Positions 24,574 to 34,849 are shown, counted from the stretch's first letter. The stretch: DNA of 44,895 bases from Ottowia thiooxydans DSM 14619 (GCF_000422885.1 NZ_AUGX01000039.1:1-44895); one strand, 5' to 3'. Program-made: numbers and translations. The notes: generated by a model from the sequence alone, not told the origin.

Positions 24574-25914
24574 TCAGCGCACCATGCAGGGTCGCTTGGG
24601 ATCAAAGCTCCAGCCCGGGATCAGGTACTGCATGGCCATCGCATCGTCGCGCGAGCCCAACCCGTGCTGCTGGTAGAGCTGGTGGGCACGTTCCACGGCG
24701 TCCATGTCGAGCTCGATGCCGAGTCCCGGCTTCTTCGGGACCTCCACGAAGCCGCCACGGATGGTCAGCGGATCTTTGGTGAGGTACTGCCCGTCCTGCC
24801 AGATCCAGTGCGTGTCGATCGCCGTGACCTTGCCCGGCGCCGCCGCGGCGACGTGGGTGAACATCGCAAGCGAGACATCGAAATGGTTGTTCGAGTGCGA
24901 ACCCCAGGTCAGGCCCCAGTCGCGGCAAGTCTGCGCCACACGCACCGAACCCGAGAGAGTCCAAAAATGTGGATCGGCCAGTGGGATATCAACCGACTGC
25001 AGCGCAAGCGCGTGCACCATCTGCCGCCAGTCGGTGGCCACCATATTGGTCGCCGTAGCCAGGCCAGTGGCGCGGCGGAACTCTGCCATCACCTCTCGGC
25101 CGGAGAAACCGGCCTCGGCCCCGCACGGGTCTTCCGCATAGGCCAACACATGCCGCATATCGCGCATGAGGCGGATCGCATCCTTTAGCAGCCAGCCGCC
25201 ATTGGGATCGAGCGTGACGCGCGCCTCTGGAAACCGCCGATGCAACGCCGTGACTGCCTCGACTTCTGCCTCTCCTGCAAGCACGCCCCCCTTGAGCTTG
25301 AAGTCGTTGAAGCCGTAGCGCGCATACGCGGCTTCGGCCTGGCGCACGATGGCCGCAGGGTCCATGGCGGTCATGTGGCGGACGCGGGCCCAGTCGGTAT
25401 CCGCACCCTCCTCGTCCTGGGCTTTCACATAGGGTAGGTCCGTCTTGGTGGCATCGCCTACAAAGAACAGGTAGCCCAACATTTCCACGCGCTCGCGCTG
25501 CTGACCTTCTCCGAGCAGCGCGGCCAGAGGTACGCCAAGGTGCTGGCCCAGCAGGTCTAGCAACGCCGACTCAAGCGCAGCCTGGGCATGGACCGCCACA
25601 CGCTGATCGAACGTTTGCATTCCCCGATCACCCGCATCGCGCCCTTCAAAGGCACGTCCGGTCGATTGCAGCATGGCGTTCCACCGCCCTACCGGCTGGC
25701 CGATCATGTGCGCGGCAGCATCTTCCAGTGTCTTGCGGATCGCCTCACCGCCCGGCACTTCGCCCAAGCCTGTACGGCCCGCGTTGTCACTGAGAATGAG
25801 GATGTTGCGTGTAAAGAACGGCGCATGTGCGCCGCTCAAGTTCATGAGCATGCCGTCACGGCCGGCGACGGGAATGACGCGCAAGGCGGTGATCACAGGG
25901 GTGTCACGGGTCAT
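24574..25914 (-). CDS. gudD: Glucarate dehydratase
   Basis: GudD removes water from D-glucarate (and L-idarate) to give 5-dehydro-4-deoxy-D-glucarate. The 446-residue protein has the length and nearly the sequence layout of the E. coli enzyme: [44 protein letters not shown]. The enolase-superfamily active site is complete: the KLK pair at 206-208, metal ligands Asp236, Glu261 and Asn290, Asp314, and catalytic His340 in [11 protein letters not shown]. The ATG at 25914 is preferred over a TTG two codons upstream. The gene lies 124 bases after kdgD, the next enzyme of the pathway, on the same strand. Confidence 0.96.
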   Translation of the reverse strand: MTRDTPVITALRVIPVAGRDGMLMNLSGAHAPFFTRNILILSDNAGRTGLGEVPGGEAIRKTLEDAAAHMIGQPVGRWNAMLQSTGRAFEGRDAGDRGMQTFDQRVAVHAQAALESALLDLLGQHLGVPLAALLGEGQQRERVEMLGYLFFVGDATKTDLPYVKAQDEEGADTDWARVRHMTAMDPAAIVRQAEAAYARYGFNDFKLKGGVLAGEAEVEAVTALHRRFPEARVTLDPNGGWLLKDAIRLMRDMRHVLAYAEDPCGAEAGFSGREVMAEFRRATGLATATNMVATDWRQMVHALALQSVDIPLADPHFWTLSGSVRVAQTCRDWGLTWGSHSNNHFDVSLAMFTHVAAAAPGKVTAIDTHWIWQDGQYLTKDPLTIRGGFVEVPKKPGLGIELDMDAVERAHQLYQQHGLGSRDDAMAMQYLIPGWSFDPKRPCMVR

Positions 25915-26038
25915 GAACAAGCTGCCAAATCAAACGAGAGGAGCGGCAAAACAAAAAGGCTGCCGAACGGCTTGCGAGCCTGTTCAAAGTCTCTGGGCAA
26001 TGGAGCCGCGAGGAGACCTTGAGCAGGCGCTCGGGGTA

Positions 26039-26950
26039 CTACTGCGGCCCGAGGGTAGCGATCAGCGCTTCAAGTTCCGCGTACTCATCTGGCTTCAAGT
26101 CCGTCAGGGGCGGCCTCACCGGGCCCGCGTCGTGGCCGACGATTTTCGCACCCGCCTTGACGATGCTCACCGCATAACCATGCCCCTTGTTGCGGATCGT
26201 GAGATAGGGCATGAAGAAATCGCGCAGCAGGCGGTGCTGCGTGGCCATGTCATCCGTACGCACGGCCTCATAGAACTGCATCGCCGTCTTGGGAATGAAG
26301 TTGAACACTGCAGACGAATACACCGGAGTGCCCAAGGCCTTGTAGGCTGCCGCATAGACTTCAGCCGTAGGCAAGCCGCCCAGGTAAGCAAAGCGATCGC
26401 CCATTTTCATGTAGACCGAGCTCATGAGCTCAATGTCGCCAATACCGTCCTTGAAGCCCACCAGGTTGGGGTTGCGTTCGGCCAGTTTGGCCAGCGTGTC
26501 GGGATAGAGGCGGCTTTGTGCGCGGTTGTAGACGATGACGCCGAACTTCACGCTCTTGCAGATCGCCTCCACATGCGCTGCGATGCCTTCCTGGCCGGCT
26601 TCGGTGAGGTAATGAGGCAACAGGAGAACGCCATGTGCGCCCGCGCGCTCCGCCGCCTGTGCACATTCGATTGCAAAGCGGGTCGGGCCGCCTGCACCCG
26701 CAATGATGGGCACCTTGCCGCGACATACGTCGACAGCAGTCTTGATGATGCCTGGGTATTCGCCGGCCGTGAGCGAAAAGAACTCCCCCGTACCACCTGC
26801 CGCGAACAGCGCGGTGGCGCCATAAGGTGCAAGCCATTCGAGGCGTTTCGCGTAGCCCTTGGCGTCGAAGTCGCCATTGGCATCGAAGTCAGTCAGAGGG
26901 AAGGACAGCAGGCCGCTGCTCATGATGGACTTGAGTTCTTGGGGGTTCAT
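26039..26950 (-). CDS. kdgD: 5-dehydro-4-deoxyglucarate dehydratase
   Basis: A 303-residue enzyme of the DapA/NAL superfamily that dehydrates and decarboxylates 5-dehydro-4-deoxyglucarate to alpha-ketoglutarate semialdehyde. Seen are [32 protein letters not shown] (substrate carboxylate site), catalytic Tyr141 in VIVYNRAQ and the Schiff-base Lys167 in VGFKDGIGD. It receives the product of the glucarate and galactarate dehydratases here. This is the route used by Pseudomonas, Acinetobacter and Burkholderiales, in contrast to the aldolase route of E. coli. The next enzyme, the semialdehyde dehydrogenase, is not in the window. The promoter carries a perfect inverted repeat (27034-27063). Confidence 0.95.
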   Translation of the reverse strand: MNPQELKSIMSSGLLSFPLTDFDANGDFDAKGYAKRLEWLAPYGATALFAAGGTGEFFSLTAGEYPGIIKTAVDVCRGKVPIIAGAGGPTRFAIECAQAAERAGAHGVLLLPHYLTEAGQEGIAAHVEAICKSVKFGVIVYNRAQSRLYPDTLAKLAERNPNLVGFKDGIGDIELMSSVYMKMGDRFAYLGGLPTAEVYAAAYKALGTPVYSSAVFNFIPKTAMQFYEAVRTDDMATQHRLLRDFFMPYLTIRNKGHGYAVSIVKAGAKIVGHDAGPVRPPLTDLKPDEYAELEALIATLGPQ

Positions 26951-27033
26951 GGTCGCAAGGAGTTGGAAGAGGTTGTTGGAAATTCGGTGGTTAGCGCTGC
27001 CGCATCACGATGGTGGTGGATACTTGATACGAA

Positions 27034-27063
27034 TTTAAGTTGTTAGTCATCGTACAACTTAAA
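27034..27063. promoter_or_regulatory. Perfect 10-bp inverted repeat in front of kdgD-gudD, probable operator
   Basis: TTTAAGTTGT (27034-27043) is exactly mirrored by ACAACTTAAA (27054-27063) with a 10-base spacer. It lies 84 bases before the kdgD start and just past the end of the FCD-regulator gene. The inner TTGT...ACAA halves resemble FadR-family sites, so the adjacent regulator is the natural candidate. Binding is inferred; it could also act as a weak terminator for the regulator gene. Confidence 0.55.
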
Positions 27064-27143
27064 TGGGCATTATGCGTCCTCGTATTAACCCTGAGAGCCG
27101 GCTCCAAGAGCCAAGTTGGCGCTAGTCCGCGCCGCGGCCCCTG

Positions 27144-27983
27144 TTACTGCGTCGCCCCGGACAGGGCCGCCGCTTGGGCGCGGCGCAGGCGCTCACGGCT
27201 GTTGGTCAGGTGAAGGCGCATGGCAGCTCGCGCGGCATCAGGGTCGTTCCGGGCAATGGCCTCGTAGATTTCCTCATGCTCTCGACTCACACGACGCAGG
27301 TAAACCGATGGATCCTCCTGCGCCAAACGCGGCGAATTCACACGCGAGCGCGGAATCAACGCCGCCCCCAGATGCCCCATGATGTCGGCAAAGTGCCGAT
27401 TGCCTGTAGCCTGGGCGATCAACTGATGGAAGCGAAAATCGTGCGAGACAGTCTCCCCCTGCCCGACCACCCCAGCCTCAAAGGCATCGAGCGCCGCGCG
27501 CATGGCAGCTAATTCAGCCTCACTACGGCGCTGAGCAGCCAGACCGGCTGATTCGGTTTCCAGGCTGATGCGCAATTCCAGCACCGCCAACACCTCCGAA
27601 GCATTGGCCAGGTCAGCCGGCTCCAGGCGAATCCCCACCACGGGCTCAAGCCTCTCCAGCACAAAGGTGCCAATGCCGTGGTGCGTTTCGACCCGGCCAG
27701 CCGCCTGCAAACGCGACAGCGCTTCGCGCACCACCGTTCGGCTCACGCCGTGAGCCTGCATGAATTCAGACTCAGTAGACAGCTTGTCACCAGGCTTCAG
27801 ATAACCGGCGTCAATGCGGCGCGCGATATCGTCAACCACCGCATGGGCGAGGCCACGCGCGCGCTTGCGAAGCGGCGGCGCCGGAGGCAGGGACGCCGCC
27901 GCCACCGGCAACGCCGAAGCGGCCGCCGATCCCGGGAGGGATGCGGGATTATCCTGAGTCTCGTTGATTGACACGGTTGGCAT
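27144..27983 (-). CDS. GntR/FCD-family regulator of the glucarate/galactarate genes
   Basis: A 279-residue FadR-subfamily regulator. After a low-complexity Ala/Pro/Arg-rich leader of about 45 residues comes the winged helix (VVDDIARRIDAGYLKPGDKL, FMQAHGVSRTVVREALSRLQ, GRVETHHGIGTFVLE) and the helical FCD domain with its metal-binding pattern (LELRISLE, DFRFHQLIAQATGNRHFADI, HEEIYEAIARNDPDAARAAM, HLTNSRERL). The ATG at 27983 is chosen; a TTG at 28019 is also in frame. It sits between the two diverging enzyme operons of the pathway and probably represses both, with an aldarate or its product as inducer. The long leader is unusual for the family. Confidence 0.9.
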   Translation of the reverse strand: MPTVSINETQDNPASLPGSAAASALPVAAASLPPAPPLRKRARGLAHAVVDDIARRIDAGYLKPGDKLSTESEFMQAHGVSRTVVREALSRLQAAGRVETHHGIGTFVLERLEPVVGIRLEPADLANASEVLAVLELRISLETESAGLAAQRRSEAELAAMRAALDAFEAGVVGQGETVSHDFRFHQLIAQATGNRHFADIMGHLGAALIPRSRVNSPRLAQEDPSVYLRRVSREHEEIYEAIARNDPDAARAAMRLHLTNSRERLRRAQAAALSGATQ

Positions 27984-28007
27984 GCTCTGATGATAATCGC
28001 CTCCACA

Positions 28008-28017
28008 GTCATATGAC
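28008..28017. promoter_or_regulatory. GTCATATGAC palindrome and GACAAC repeats in the divergent promoter
   Basis: Between the regulator and the divergent dehydratase lie the perfect 10-base palindrome GTCATATGAC and, directly after, two TGACAAC words in tandem (about 28014-28027). The place between two diverging genes suits an operator for the FCD regulator. Inferred only. Confidence 0.4.
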
Positions 28018-28086
28018 AACTGACAACATATTCATGCTGACAAAACTTTCTCGGCCGGAGCGCCCAATACACAAGCACGCCCAGAC

Positions 28087-29388
28087 ATGACTTCGCACGC
28101 CATCCGTCACGTCCGCGTCACGCCAATAGCGTTCCGTGACCCACCGCTGCTCAATGCCGCCGGTATCCACGAACCCTGGGCACTGCGCGCCATCATTGAG
28201 ATCGAAACCACGTCGGGCCTCGTCGGGATCAACGAAACCTACGGCGACTTGTCCATGCTGAAGGCACTGGCCAAAGCGGTTCCGGCACTGGATGGTCTCT
28301 CGCCCTGGGCTTTATCAGAGATGGAAGCGCGCGTGGCTGCGCTCGTGAGGCCACCTGAGGCTGCGTCGGAGTTCCTTGGCTCGCACATCTCCCTGGCGCC
28401 GGGCACACATGTGTCCAAGACCGTTGCCAAAGTAGTAAGCGCCTTCGAAGTTGCCATGATGGACCTACAAGGCCAACTTGCAAATGCGCCTGTGGTCGAC
28501 CTGCTCGGCGGTGCCGCGCGAGACCGCGTACCCTTTTCGGCTTACCTCTTCTACAAGTACGCTACCCATATTGATGCCCCCTCTTCGTCTGGATATCCGG
28601 CTGATCCGTGGGGCGAAGCTTTGACTTCTGCACAGTTGGTGGATCAGGCGCAGCGCATGATCGACGCCTATGGCTTCAAGAGCATCAAGCTCAAGGCCGG
28701 CGCGCTTGCGCCGGACGATGAAGCCGATCACCTTCTCGCACTGGCGAAAGCATTTCCTGGCACGCCCCTGCGCATTGACCCCAACGCCAATTGGACTGTG
28801 GAAACCAGCCTGCGCATTGTCGAAAAATTGCGCGGCGTACTCGAGTACTACGAAGACCCTGCTCCTGGCCTCGAAGGCATGGCCGCCGTGGCACGCGCCT
28901 GCGACGTACCGCTCGCCACCAATATGGTGGTAACAGACTTCGCCGAGTTCAGACGCAATGCCGACATGGGATGCCCAGTAAAGATCGTGCTGTCAGACCA
29001 CCACTACTGGGGCGGCCTGCGTGCAACGCAGCGGCTATCTACCTTGTGCAGCACCTTCGATCTGGGCCTGTCGATGCACAGCAACTCGCACCTGGGGGTG
29101 AGCCTTGTCGCCATGACCCACCTCTGCGCGAGCGTGCCCCTGCTCACCTATGCCTGCGACACCCACTACCCCTGGCAGGACGAGGAGGTGATCGAGGGCG
29201 GGCGTCTCGCCTTCGACGAGGGCAGCCTGCGCGTGCCTACGGGCCCGGGCCTGGGCGTGACGCTGGATCGCGAAGCCCTGGCGCGCCTGCACGATAACTA
29301 CCTTTCGTGTGGCATCCGCGCACGTGATGATCTGGGCCAGATGAAGAAGTACGACCCCACGTTCACCGGCGAGCAGCCACGCTACTGA
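28087..29388 (+). CDS. Second glucarate-dehydratase-like enolase-superfamily protein
   Basis: A 433-residue member of the glucarate dehydratase subgroup (GudX/GudD-like), clearly diverged from the gudD of this window. The active-site set is intact: Lys201 and Lys203 in IKLKAG, Asp231 in RIDPNANW, Glu256 in YYEDPAPG, Asn279 in ATNMVVTDF, Asp304 in [10 protein letters not shown] and His331 in [11 protein letters not shown]. It should therefore be an active acid-sugar dehydratase; the stereoisomer it uses is unknown, and the N-terminal substrate loop ([14 protein letters not shown]) differs from the NLSGAHAP loop of GudD. It heads the plus-strand operon with garD and a TTT receptor. Confidence 0.88.
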   Translation: MTSHAIRHVRVTPIAFRDPPLLNAAGIHEPWALRAIIEIETTSGLVGINETYGDLSMLKALAKAVPALDGLSPWALSEMEARVAALVRPPEAASEFLGSHISLAPGTHVSKTVAKVVSAFEVAMMDLQGQLANAPVVDLLGGAARDRVPFSAYLFYKYATHIDAPSSSGYPADPWGEALTSAQLVDQAQRMIDAYGFKSIKLKAGALAPDDEADHLLALAKAFPGTPLRIDPNANWTVETSLRIVEKLRGVLEYYEDPAPGLEGMAAVARACDVPLATNMVVTDFAEFRRNADMGCPVKIVLSDHHYWGGLRATQRLSTLCSTFDLGLSMHSNSHLGVSLVAMTHLCASVPLLTYACDTHYPWQDEEVIEGGRLAFDEGSLRVPTGPGLGVTLDREALARLHDNYLSCGIRARDDLGQMKKYDPTFTGEQPRY

Positions 29389-29398
29389 CCACTTCACG

Positions 29399-30952
29399 AT
29401 GAAACCGCTTCGAATCGTCATGGACCCGCGCGACAACGTCGCGATCGTCGCCAACGAGGGTGGCCTCGCCGCCGGCACGGTGTTCGACGACGGCCTCGCG
29501 CTCGTCGACAAGATTCCTCAGGCTCACAAGGTCGCGCTGCGACCGATTGCGGCGGGTGAGGCCGTGCAGCGCTACGGCGTGACGATTGGCTACGCAGTCG
29601 CCGACATCAGGGCCGGCGCCTGGGTACACGAGCGCCTCCTGCGCATGCCAGAGGCACGCTCCCTGGAAGGCCTGCCCATGGCCACCGTGACGCCACCGAC
29701 AATGGCACCGCTTGCAGGCCACACCTTCGAAGGCTTTCGCAATGCAGACGGTTCGGTAGGCACGCGCAACATTCTCGCCATCACGCAGACCGTGCAATGC
29801 GTGGCTGGCGTCACCGACTTCGCAGTCAAGCGCATCAAGGCTGAACTGTTACCACGTTACCCGCACGTGGACGACGTGGTCGCACTAGAACACAGCTACG
29901 GCTGCGGCGTGGCAATAGACGCGCCGGACGCGGTGATCCCGATCCGCACACTGCGCAACATCAGCCTGAATCCGAACTTCGGCGGCGAGGTGATGGTGGT
30001 GAGCCTGGGCTGCGAGAAGCTGCAACCTGAACGCCTGTTGCCTCCAGGCACGATTGCGCTGGTGGACGAACGCACGAAGGAAGAAACCCCACTTGATGTG
30101 GTTTGCCTGCAGGACGATGCCCACGTGGGCTTCATGTCCATGGTCGAGTCCATCCTTCGCCAGGCTGAGGTTCACCTCGCACGCCTCAACGCCCGCCGCC
30201 GCGAAACCGTGCCTGCGAGCGAGCTTGTAGTCGGTGTGCAGTGCGGCGGCAGCGACGCCTTCAGCGGCGTGACTGCCAACCCGGCCGTCGGCTTCTGCAC
30301 AGACCTTCTCGTACGTGCCGGCGCGACCGTCATGTTCAGCGAAGTCACTGAAGTACGCGATGGCATAGACCAGCTCACCTCGCGGGCGACCACACCAGAG
30401 GTGGCGCAAGCCATGATCCGTGAGATGGCCTGGTACGACGCCTACCTGGACCGTGGCCGCGTAGACCGAAGCGCCAACACCACGCCTGGCAACAAGAAAG
30501 GCGGCCTCTCCAATATCGTCGAGAAGGCGATGGGCTCGATCGTGAAATCGGGCACGGCGCCGATCTCGGGCGTAGTGCGCCCCGGAGAGAAAGCCAGCCA
30601 GCGCGGCCTTCTCTACGCCGCCACGCCTGCGAGCGACTTCATCTGCGGCACGCTGCAGCTGGCCGCTGGAATGAACCTGCATGTATTTACCACCGGCCGC
30701 GGCACGCCCTACGGTCTTGCCGAAGTGCCGGTGATCAAAGTCGCCACGCGTACCGAACTCGCTCGGCGCTGGCACGACCTGATGGACCTGAACGCAGGCC
30801 GCATCGCCGATGGCGAGGCCACGATCGAGGAAATGGGCTGGGAGTTGTTCCAGCTGATGCTCGATGTGGCCAGTGGCCGTCAAAAAACCTGGGCCGAGCG
30901 ATGGAAGCTCGCCAACGCACTGGTGCTCTTCAACCCAGCTCCGGTGACCTGA
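29399..30952 (+). CDS. garD: Galactarate dehydratase
   Basis: GarD dehydrates galactarate (mucate) to 5-dehydro-4-deoxy-D-glucarate. The 517-residue protein has the length of the E. coli enzyme (about 523) and the UxaA/GarD fold: an N-terminal SAF domain (residues 1-90), then [73 protein letters not shown] and the C-terminal [20 protein letters not shown]. The conserved Cys residues of the metal site (SYGCG, LGCEK, QCGGSD) are present. It starts 10 bases after the enolase gene and shares its operon, so both substrates feed the same KdgD step encoded on the opposite strand. Confidence 0.95.
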   Translation: MKPLRIVMDPRDNVAIVANEGGLAAGTVFDDGLALVDKIPQAHKVALRPIAAGEAVQRYGVTIGYAVADIRAGAWVHERLLRMPEARSLEGLPMATVTPPTMAPLAGHTFEGFRNADGSVGTRNILAITQTVQCVAGVTDFAVKRIKAELLPRYPHVDDVVALEHSYGCGVAIDAPDAVIPIRTLRNISLNPNFGGEVMVVSLGCEKLQPERLLPPGTIALVDERTKEETPLDVVCLQDDAHVGFMSMVESILRQAEVHLARLNARRRETVPASELVVGVQCGGSDAFSGVTANPAVGFCTDLLVRAGATVMFSEVTEVRDGIDQLTSRATTPEVAQAMIREMAWYDAYLDRGRVDRSANTTPGNKKGGLSNIVEKAMGSIVKSGTAPISGVVRPGEKASQRGLLYAATPASDFICGTLQLAAGMNLHVFTTGRGTPYGLAEVPVIKVATRTELARRWHDLMDLNAGRIADGEATIEEMGWELFQLMLDVASGRQKTWAERWKLANALVLFNPAPVT

Positions 30953-30984
30953 CCGATTTCACACCACAACGAAGGAGACATCAT

Positions 30985-31965
30985 ATGCAACGCAGAACCG
31001 CACTTCAGGCCCTGGCGGCCAGCCTCGTAGCCACTGGCCCGACCGCTTTCGCACAAGGCGCCTGGCCTACCGGCAAAGCCATCACCTACCTTGTACCCTT
31101 CCCTCCCGGAGGCAACACCGACACGCTCGCACGCCTGATTGCACAGCCCCTGTCGGCTGCACTGGCCACGCCAGTCGTCATCGACAACAAGGGCGGTGCA
31201 GGCGGTAGTGTGGGATCAGCCATCGCCTCGCGCGCGCCGGCGGACGGCTATACGATCTTGGGCGGCACGATCAGTTCGCACTCGATCAACGGCAGCCTCT
31301 ACAGCACGCCCATTGGTTACGACATGGTGAAATCATTCTCACCCGTCGCGATGTTGGGTGTGAGCCCATTGGTGCTGGTGGTGCCTGCGTCCAGCCCATC
31401 GCGTACGCTTGACGATGTACTCAAAGCCAGCCGCGTCAAAAACGGCGGACTCACTTCCGGCTCCCCTGGCATTGGTACCTCGCCACACATGGCGCTGGAG
31501 CTTCTGGCCAGCCAGTCGGGTGTGAAGTTCACCCACGCCCCCTACAAGGGTTCGGGCCCGGCCGTTCAGGACCTGGTAGGTGGGCAGATCGACATGATGT
31601 TCGACACCAGCCTGGTGGTGGGTCCACACATCCAGAGCGGCCGACTGCGCCCCATCGCCATCACTGGCAGCCAGCGCGTTCCAGGCTTCCCCGATGTTCC
31701 AACCATCAGCGAAAGCGGACAAAAAGGCTTCGACATGGTCTCCTGGCAGGCGATGTTCGTACCGGCCGGCACACCGCAGCCCATCATTGACCGCCTGCAT
31801 GCCGAGGTGATGAAGGTGCTCGCGCTCCCCGAGATTCAAGCCCGGCTCAAGGGCTTCGGAATGGAGCCCTCCTCCATGACGCCTTCTCAGCTGGCCGCTT
31901 ATCAGAAGGTGGAAGTCGAAAAATGGGCCAAGGTGATCAAGCAAGCCGGCATCAAGGCTGAATAG
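30985..31965 (+). CDS. TTT/Bug-family periplasmic receptor 3 (aldarate cluster)
   Basis: A 326-residue TctC/Bug receptor with a strong ribosome site (GAAGGAGA) before the ATG at 30985; the open frame extends 28 codons upstream into garD but is not likely used. A Sec signal peptide (MQRRTALQALAASLVATGPT, cleavage near AFAQG) precedes WPTGKAITYLVPFPPGGNTD, VVIDNKGGAGGSVGSA, DGYTILGGTISSHSI, APYKGSGPAVQDLVGG and FPDVPTISESG. Placed last in the enolase-garD operon, it may bind glucarate or galactarate, a ligand class known for TTT or TRAP systems in relatives. No membrane partner gene is present. Confidence 0.92.
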   Translation: MQRRTALQALAASLVATGPTAFAQGAWPTGKAITYLVPFPPGGNTDTLARLIAQPLSAALATPVVIDNKGGAGGSVGSAIASRAPADGYTILGGTISSHSINGSLYSTPIGYDMVKSFSPVAMLGVSPLVLVVPASSPSRTLDDVLKASRVKNGGLTSGSPGIGTSPHMALELLASQSGVKFTHAPYKGSGPAVQDLVGGQIDMMFDTSLVVGPHIQSGRLRPIAITGSQRVPGFPDVPTISESGQKGFDMVSWQAMFVPAGTPQPIIDRLHAEVMKVLALPEIQARLKGFGMEPSSMTPSQLAAYQKVEVEKWAKVIKQAGIKAE

Positions 31966-32101
31966 GGCACGGCGGCGCAGGTCTCCAGCCGATCAACGGT
32001 GGGGCCCTGTCCGCCCTGACGGTCGGGCCTAAATGCGATAGCTGAGCGAGCCCCCTGGCAAGGCTACCCTAAGGACGGCCTTTACAGACTCGCGAACTAG
32101 C

Positions 32102-33556
32102 TCAAAGAATGTGCTTCCATTTCGCACGCACCTTATCCTGCAGTTCCTTGCTGGCTTCGGCCACTTCAGGAAATTCGTTGATGAAGTCGAATGGACGGCA
32201 AGCGTCAATGATGGCCTTCGAATTGAAGGGCGCCTTATAGGGAAGAGCGATAGACATGGGGTCGTTTTTGGAGCCCATGCCTCGTCTGGTGATGTCAATA
32301 TCCATCTCGGGATCGGACCGCGTAGCGACCGCCCACATCACCTCCTGCATATTGGAGGGATCGATGTCCTCGTCCACAACCACCGAGTAACGCGACATAT
32401 AGGCACCCACGCCGCACTGGCTAAGAATGTGCCCAGCCTGGCGAGCATGGCCGGCGTAGCGCTGCTTGATCGACACCACGTTGAACATGCGCGCGCCCCC
32501 AATTTCATGCGCCCACACCGCTTGCACATCAGGCACACCAGCGGCGATCAACGAATCCATCAGCAAGGCTGATCGCATCACCGCTTTGGAATACGAGTAG
32601 TCATTAGGCGGCTTGGCAGGCGGGCTGCCCATGATGATGGGGTTGTTGCGGAAATAGACACGCTCCACAGTGACGACCGGTGCAGTCGCAGGCTTTCCAG
32701 GGTAGTAGCCATGGAACTCGCCGAACGGACCTTCAATGCGCTCGTCCCCAGGGTAGGCCCAGCCTTCCAGAACAATCTCAGCGTGGCTGGGGATGGGCAG
32801 ATCCGTCAATTGGCCGTGCACTACAGACACAGGCTGCTTCAGAATCGCACCGATGTAGTTGTACTCGCACATGCCAAAAGGCACTTCGATACCGGAGATC
32901 AGGTAACCAAGCGGGTCGCAGCCAATGACGATAGCGACGGGGAACGGCTTGCCCGCCTTCATGTATTTATCGTACTGGATGGCGCCGTGCTTGCCCGGAA
33001 TCATGTCAAGGCCGACATGGTTTTTGTCATGGACCATCACACGATAGGTGCCCACGTTGACCCAGTCAGAATCCAGGTCCTTGGTCACGACCATACAGCC
33101 GGTACCAATGTACCTGCCACCATCTTTCTCATGCCACAACGGAGATGGAAACGCCAGCACATCGACGGACTCCTTCTCCTGAATGTTTTCAAAGACCGGC
33201 CCCGTAGCTACTGCGACCGGGGGATAGTCTGCCGCCAAGCCTTGCCATTGTTTGGGCTTGCCCCGCAGCGATTGCGTCAGACCGGCATTTGTGGTCTCAA
33301 TCGGCAAGCGCAGGATCGAGGACAGACGCGCGGGGCTACTGGTGCTGCAGGTCATGACCCGGTGTCCCTTGGGGTAGCCCGGGATGTCGTCAAACAAGAG
33401 CGCGTTCGGCAAGTCTTTCTTGACATTCAGCTCACTGATAGCGCCGATTTCCAAGTCCCATTCGGCACCTGAAACCTCAGTCAGTTCACCCAACTTTTTG
33501 GTGTCTTCTATCCATGTCCGCAGATCCAGCGGATGACCAGTCAATGGTTTGCTCAT
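32102..33556 (-). CDS. UbiD-family decarboxylase
   Basis: A 484-residue prenylated-FMN-dependent (de)carboxylase. It has the N-terminal LRTWIEDTKKLGELTEV, the prFMN/metal-binding blocks TGPVFENIQEKESVDVLAFP and RYIGTGCMVVTKDLDSDWVN with VGTYRVMVHDKNHVGLD, then PIPSHAEIVLEGWAYPGDER and GPFGEFHGYYPG, which supply the Glu-Arg-Glu acid/base set. UbiD relatives act on aromatic, heteroaromatic (furan-, pyrrole-, pyridine-type) or alpha,beta-unsaturated acids. A dedicated UbiX gene lies two genes upstream, and a TTT receptor lies between, so this enzyme most likely decarboxylates the acid that is imported. It is not expected to be ubiquinone-pathway UbiD, because no ubi genes are near and the length and context differ. 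Confidence 0.93.
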   Translation of the reverse strand: MSKPLTGHPLDLRTWIEDTKKLGELTEVSGAEWDLEIGAISELNVKKDLPNALLFDDIPGYPKGHRVMTCSTSSPARLSSILRLPIETTNAGLTQSLRGKPKQWQGLAADYPPVAVATGPVFENIQEKESVDVLAFPSPLWHEKDGGRYIGTGCMVVTKDLDSDWVNVGTYRVMVHDKNHVGLDMIPGKHGAIQYDKYMKAGKPFPVAIVIGCDPLGYLISGIEVPFGMCEYNYIGAILKQPVSVVHGQLTDLPIPSHAEIVLEGWAYPGDERIEGPFGEFHGYYPGKPATAPVVTVERVYFRNNPIIMGSPPAKPPNDYSYSKAVMRSALLMDSLIAAGVPDVQAVWAHEIGGARMFNVVSIKQRYAGHARQAGHILSQCGVGAYMSRYSVVVDEDIDPSNMQEVMWAVATRSDPEMDIDITRRGMGSKNDPMSIALPYKAPFNSKAIIDACRPFDFINEFPEVAEASKELQDKVRAKWKHIL

Positions 33557-33616
33557 ACTTAACTCTCAGAAAAAATGGAAGTGTTTGGGGTGATACCAAC
33601 TTGCTGTCAAGAATAA

Positions 33617-33815
33617 AAACCGGTTCACGCTGAGCTTGCCCTGTCCTGGCGTTCTACGGGTTCTATCAAACAGCAAATGTCATTTGAGCCAAAAACCACC
33701 GTTCGGGCTGAGCTTGTCGAAGCCTTGCGCAACGCTTTGACCCTTCGACAAGCACACGACAGGCCTAGCTCAGCGCGAACGGTGTTTAGCGATTGAACGC
33801 AATTCGGTCTGAGCC
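33617..33815. repeat. REP-like composite intergenic repeat (copy 1)
   Basis: This gap between ubiD and receptor 4 holds no gene. It contains several copies of a GTTCGGGCTGAGCTTGTCGA-type word in both orientations. Bases 33698-33736 match 36673-36711 in direct orientation (38 of 39 identical), and 33769-33813 match the reverse complement of 36601-36645 (38 of 45). Words of this kind are widespread intergenic repeats in Burkholderiales. Confidence 0.8.
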
Positions 33816-33856
33816 ATCCCATGAAAGTGCGTTCAGAAGATTAGGGCGTGTTCGCA

Positions 33857-34849
33857 CTAATCTTCAATTTTGAAATCCATGGCCTTGATCAGACGGCTCC
33901 ACCGGCCCATCTCCTCCTGCATGTACTTTTCAGGATCGGCCACAACCAGCATCTCGGCACCTGCTTGCTGAACGTTTGCGGCAAACGCCGCATCGCCAGC
34001 GACTTTTCTCGTCACGCCCCGCAAGGTCTCCAGCACGGGCTTGGGTAAGTTTGCAGGAGCGAAGAGTGCATTGAACACCACGACTTTCATGTCAGGCATA
34101 CCGCTTTCAACGGCTGTCGGAATATCAGGTGCAGACTTCAGGCGCGTTGGGCTGTTAACCGCCAGAATACGAATTCGACCAGAGCGGTGATGGCCCAGAA
34201 CCGCTGAAGACATGATGGGCGTGGCCAACTGCAAATGGCCGGCAATCACATCTGCCATGGCCGGACCACCGCCTCTGTACGCTACATGCGTGATTTGCAG
34301 CTTTCCGTTGAGATATTTGAAAAGTTCGCCTGTCAGGTTGGTGATGGTGCCGGCACCGGCTGAGCCGTAAGACAGCTTGTCCGGCTGGCTGCGTGCCAAG
34401 GCAGCCAGCTCCTGAAGATTTTTAGCCGGCACGGAGGGGTGAACGAGCACACAGGTGGGGTTGGCACTAACCGGGCCGACCATCACGAAATCTTTCAGAC
34501 CATCGTATTGCGGCTTGGCCGAAGCCAGCGGATTAACGATCTGCGTCGTGGTGGTTCCCAGCAGCAGGTTGTAGCCATCTGGCTTGGATCGCGCGACTTC
34601 ACTGGCACCAATCACTCCGCCAGCCCCCGCCTTGTTGTCGATGATGAAGTTAAACCCGGAGAGAGGCGCGGCGGCCTTGGCCCAGTAACGGGCCATCACG
34701 TCGCCATCTCCGCCAGGCGCGAAGGGCACCACAATCCGGATGGCACGGTCAGGGTAGCTCGTTTGGGCGTTGGCCTGAAAGCCTAAGCCGGCGGCCGGAA
34801 TGCTGGCTACGCCCATCACAAAATCACGTCGAGAGATGGTTCTCTTCAT
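33857..34849 (-). CDS. TTT/Bug-family periplasmic receptor 4 (UbiD/UbiX cluster)
   Basis: A 330-residue TctC/Bug receptor. The leader MKRTISRRDFVMGVASIPAA has the SRRDF twin-arginine motif, suggesting Tat export. The mature protein shows YPDRAIRIVVPFAPGGDGDV, FIIDNKAGAGGVIGA, DGYNLLLGTTTTQIV, HVAYRGGGPAMADVIAGH and APDIPTAVESG. The ATG at 34849 has GGAGAAAG upstream; in-frame starts up to 34876 are less likely. It sits between ubiX and ubiD on the same strand, so it probably captures the carboxylate that UbiD processes. Confidence 0.92.
   Translation of the reverse strand: MKRTISRRDFVMGVASIPAAGLGFQANAQTSYPDRAIRIVVPFAPGGDGDVMARYWAKAAAPLSGFNFIIDNKAGAGGVIGASEVARSKPDGYNLLLGTTTTQIVNPLASAKPQYDGLKDFVMVGPVSANPTCVLVHPSVPAKNLQELAALARSQPDKLSYGSAGAGTITNLTGELFKYLNGKLQITHVAYRGGGPAMADVIAGHLQLATPIMSSAVLGHHRSGRIRILAVNSPTRLKSAPDIPTAVESGMPDMKVVVFNALFAPANLPKPVLETLRGVTRKVAGDAAFAANVQQAGAEMLVVADPEKYMQEEMGRWSRLIKAMDFKIED

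Noticed and set aside
30901-30984. 28-codon N-terminal extension of TTT receptor 3
   Set aside because: It would overlap garD and bury the signal peptide; the ATG at 30985 has a strong ribosome site.
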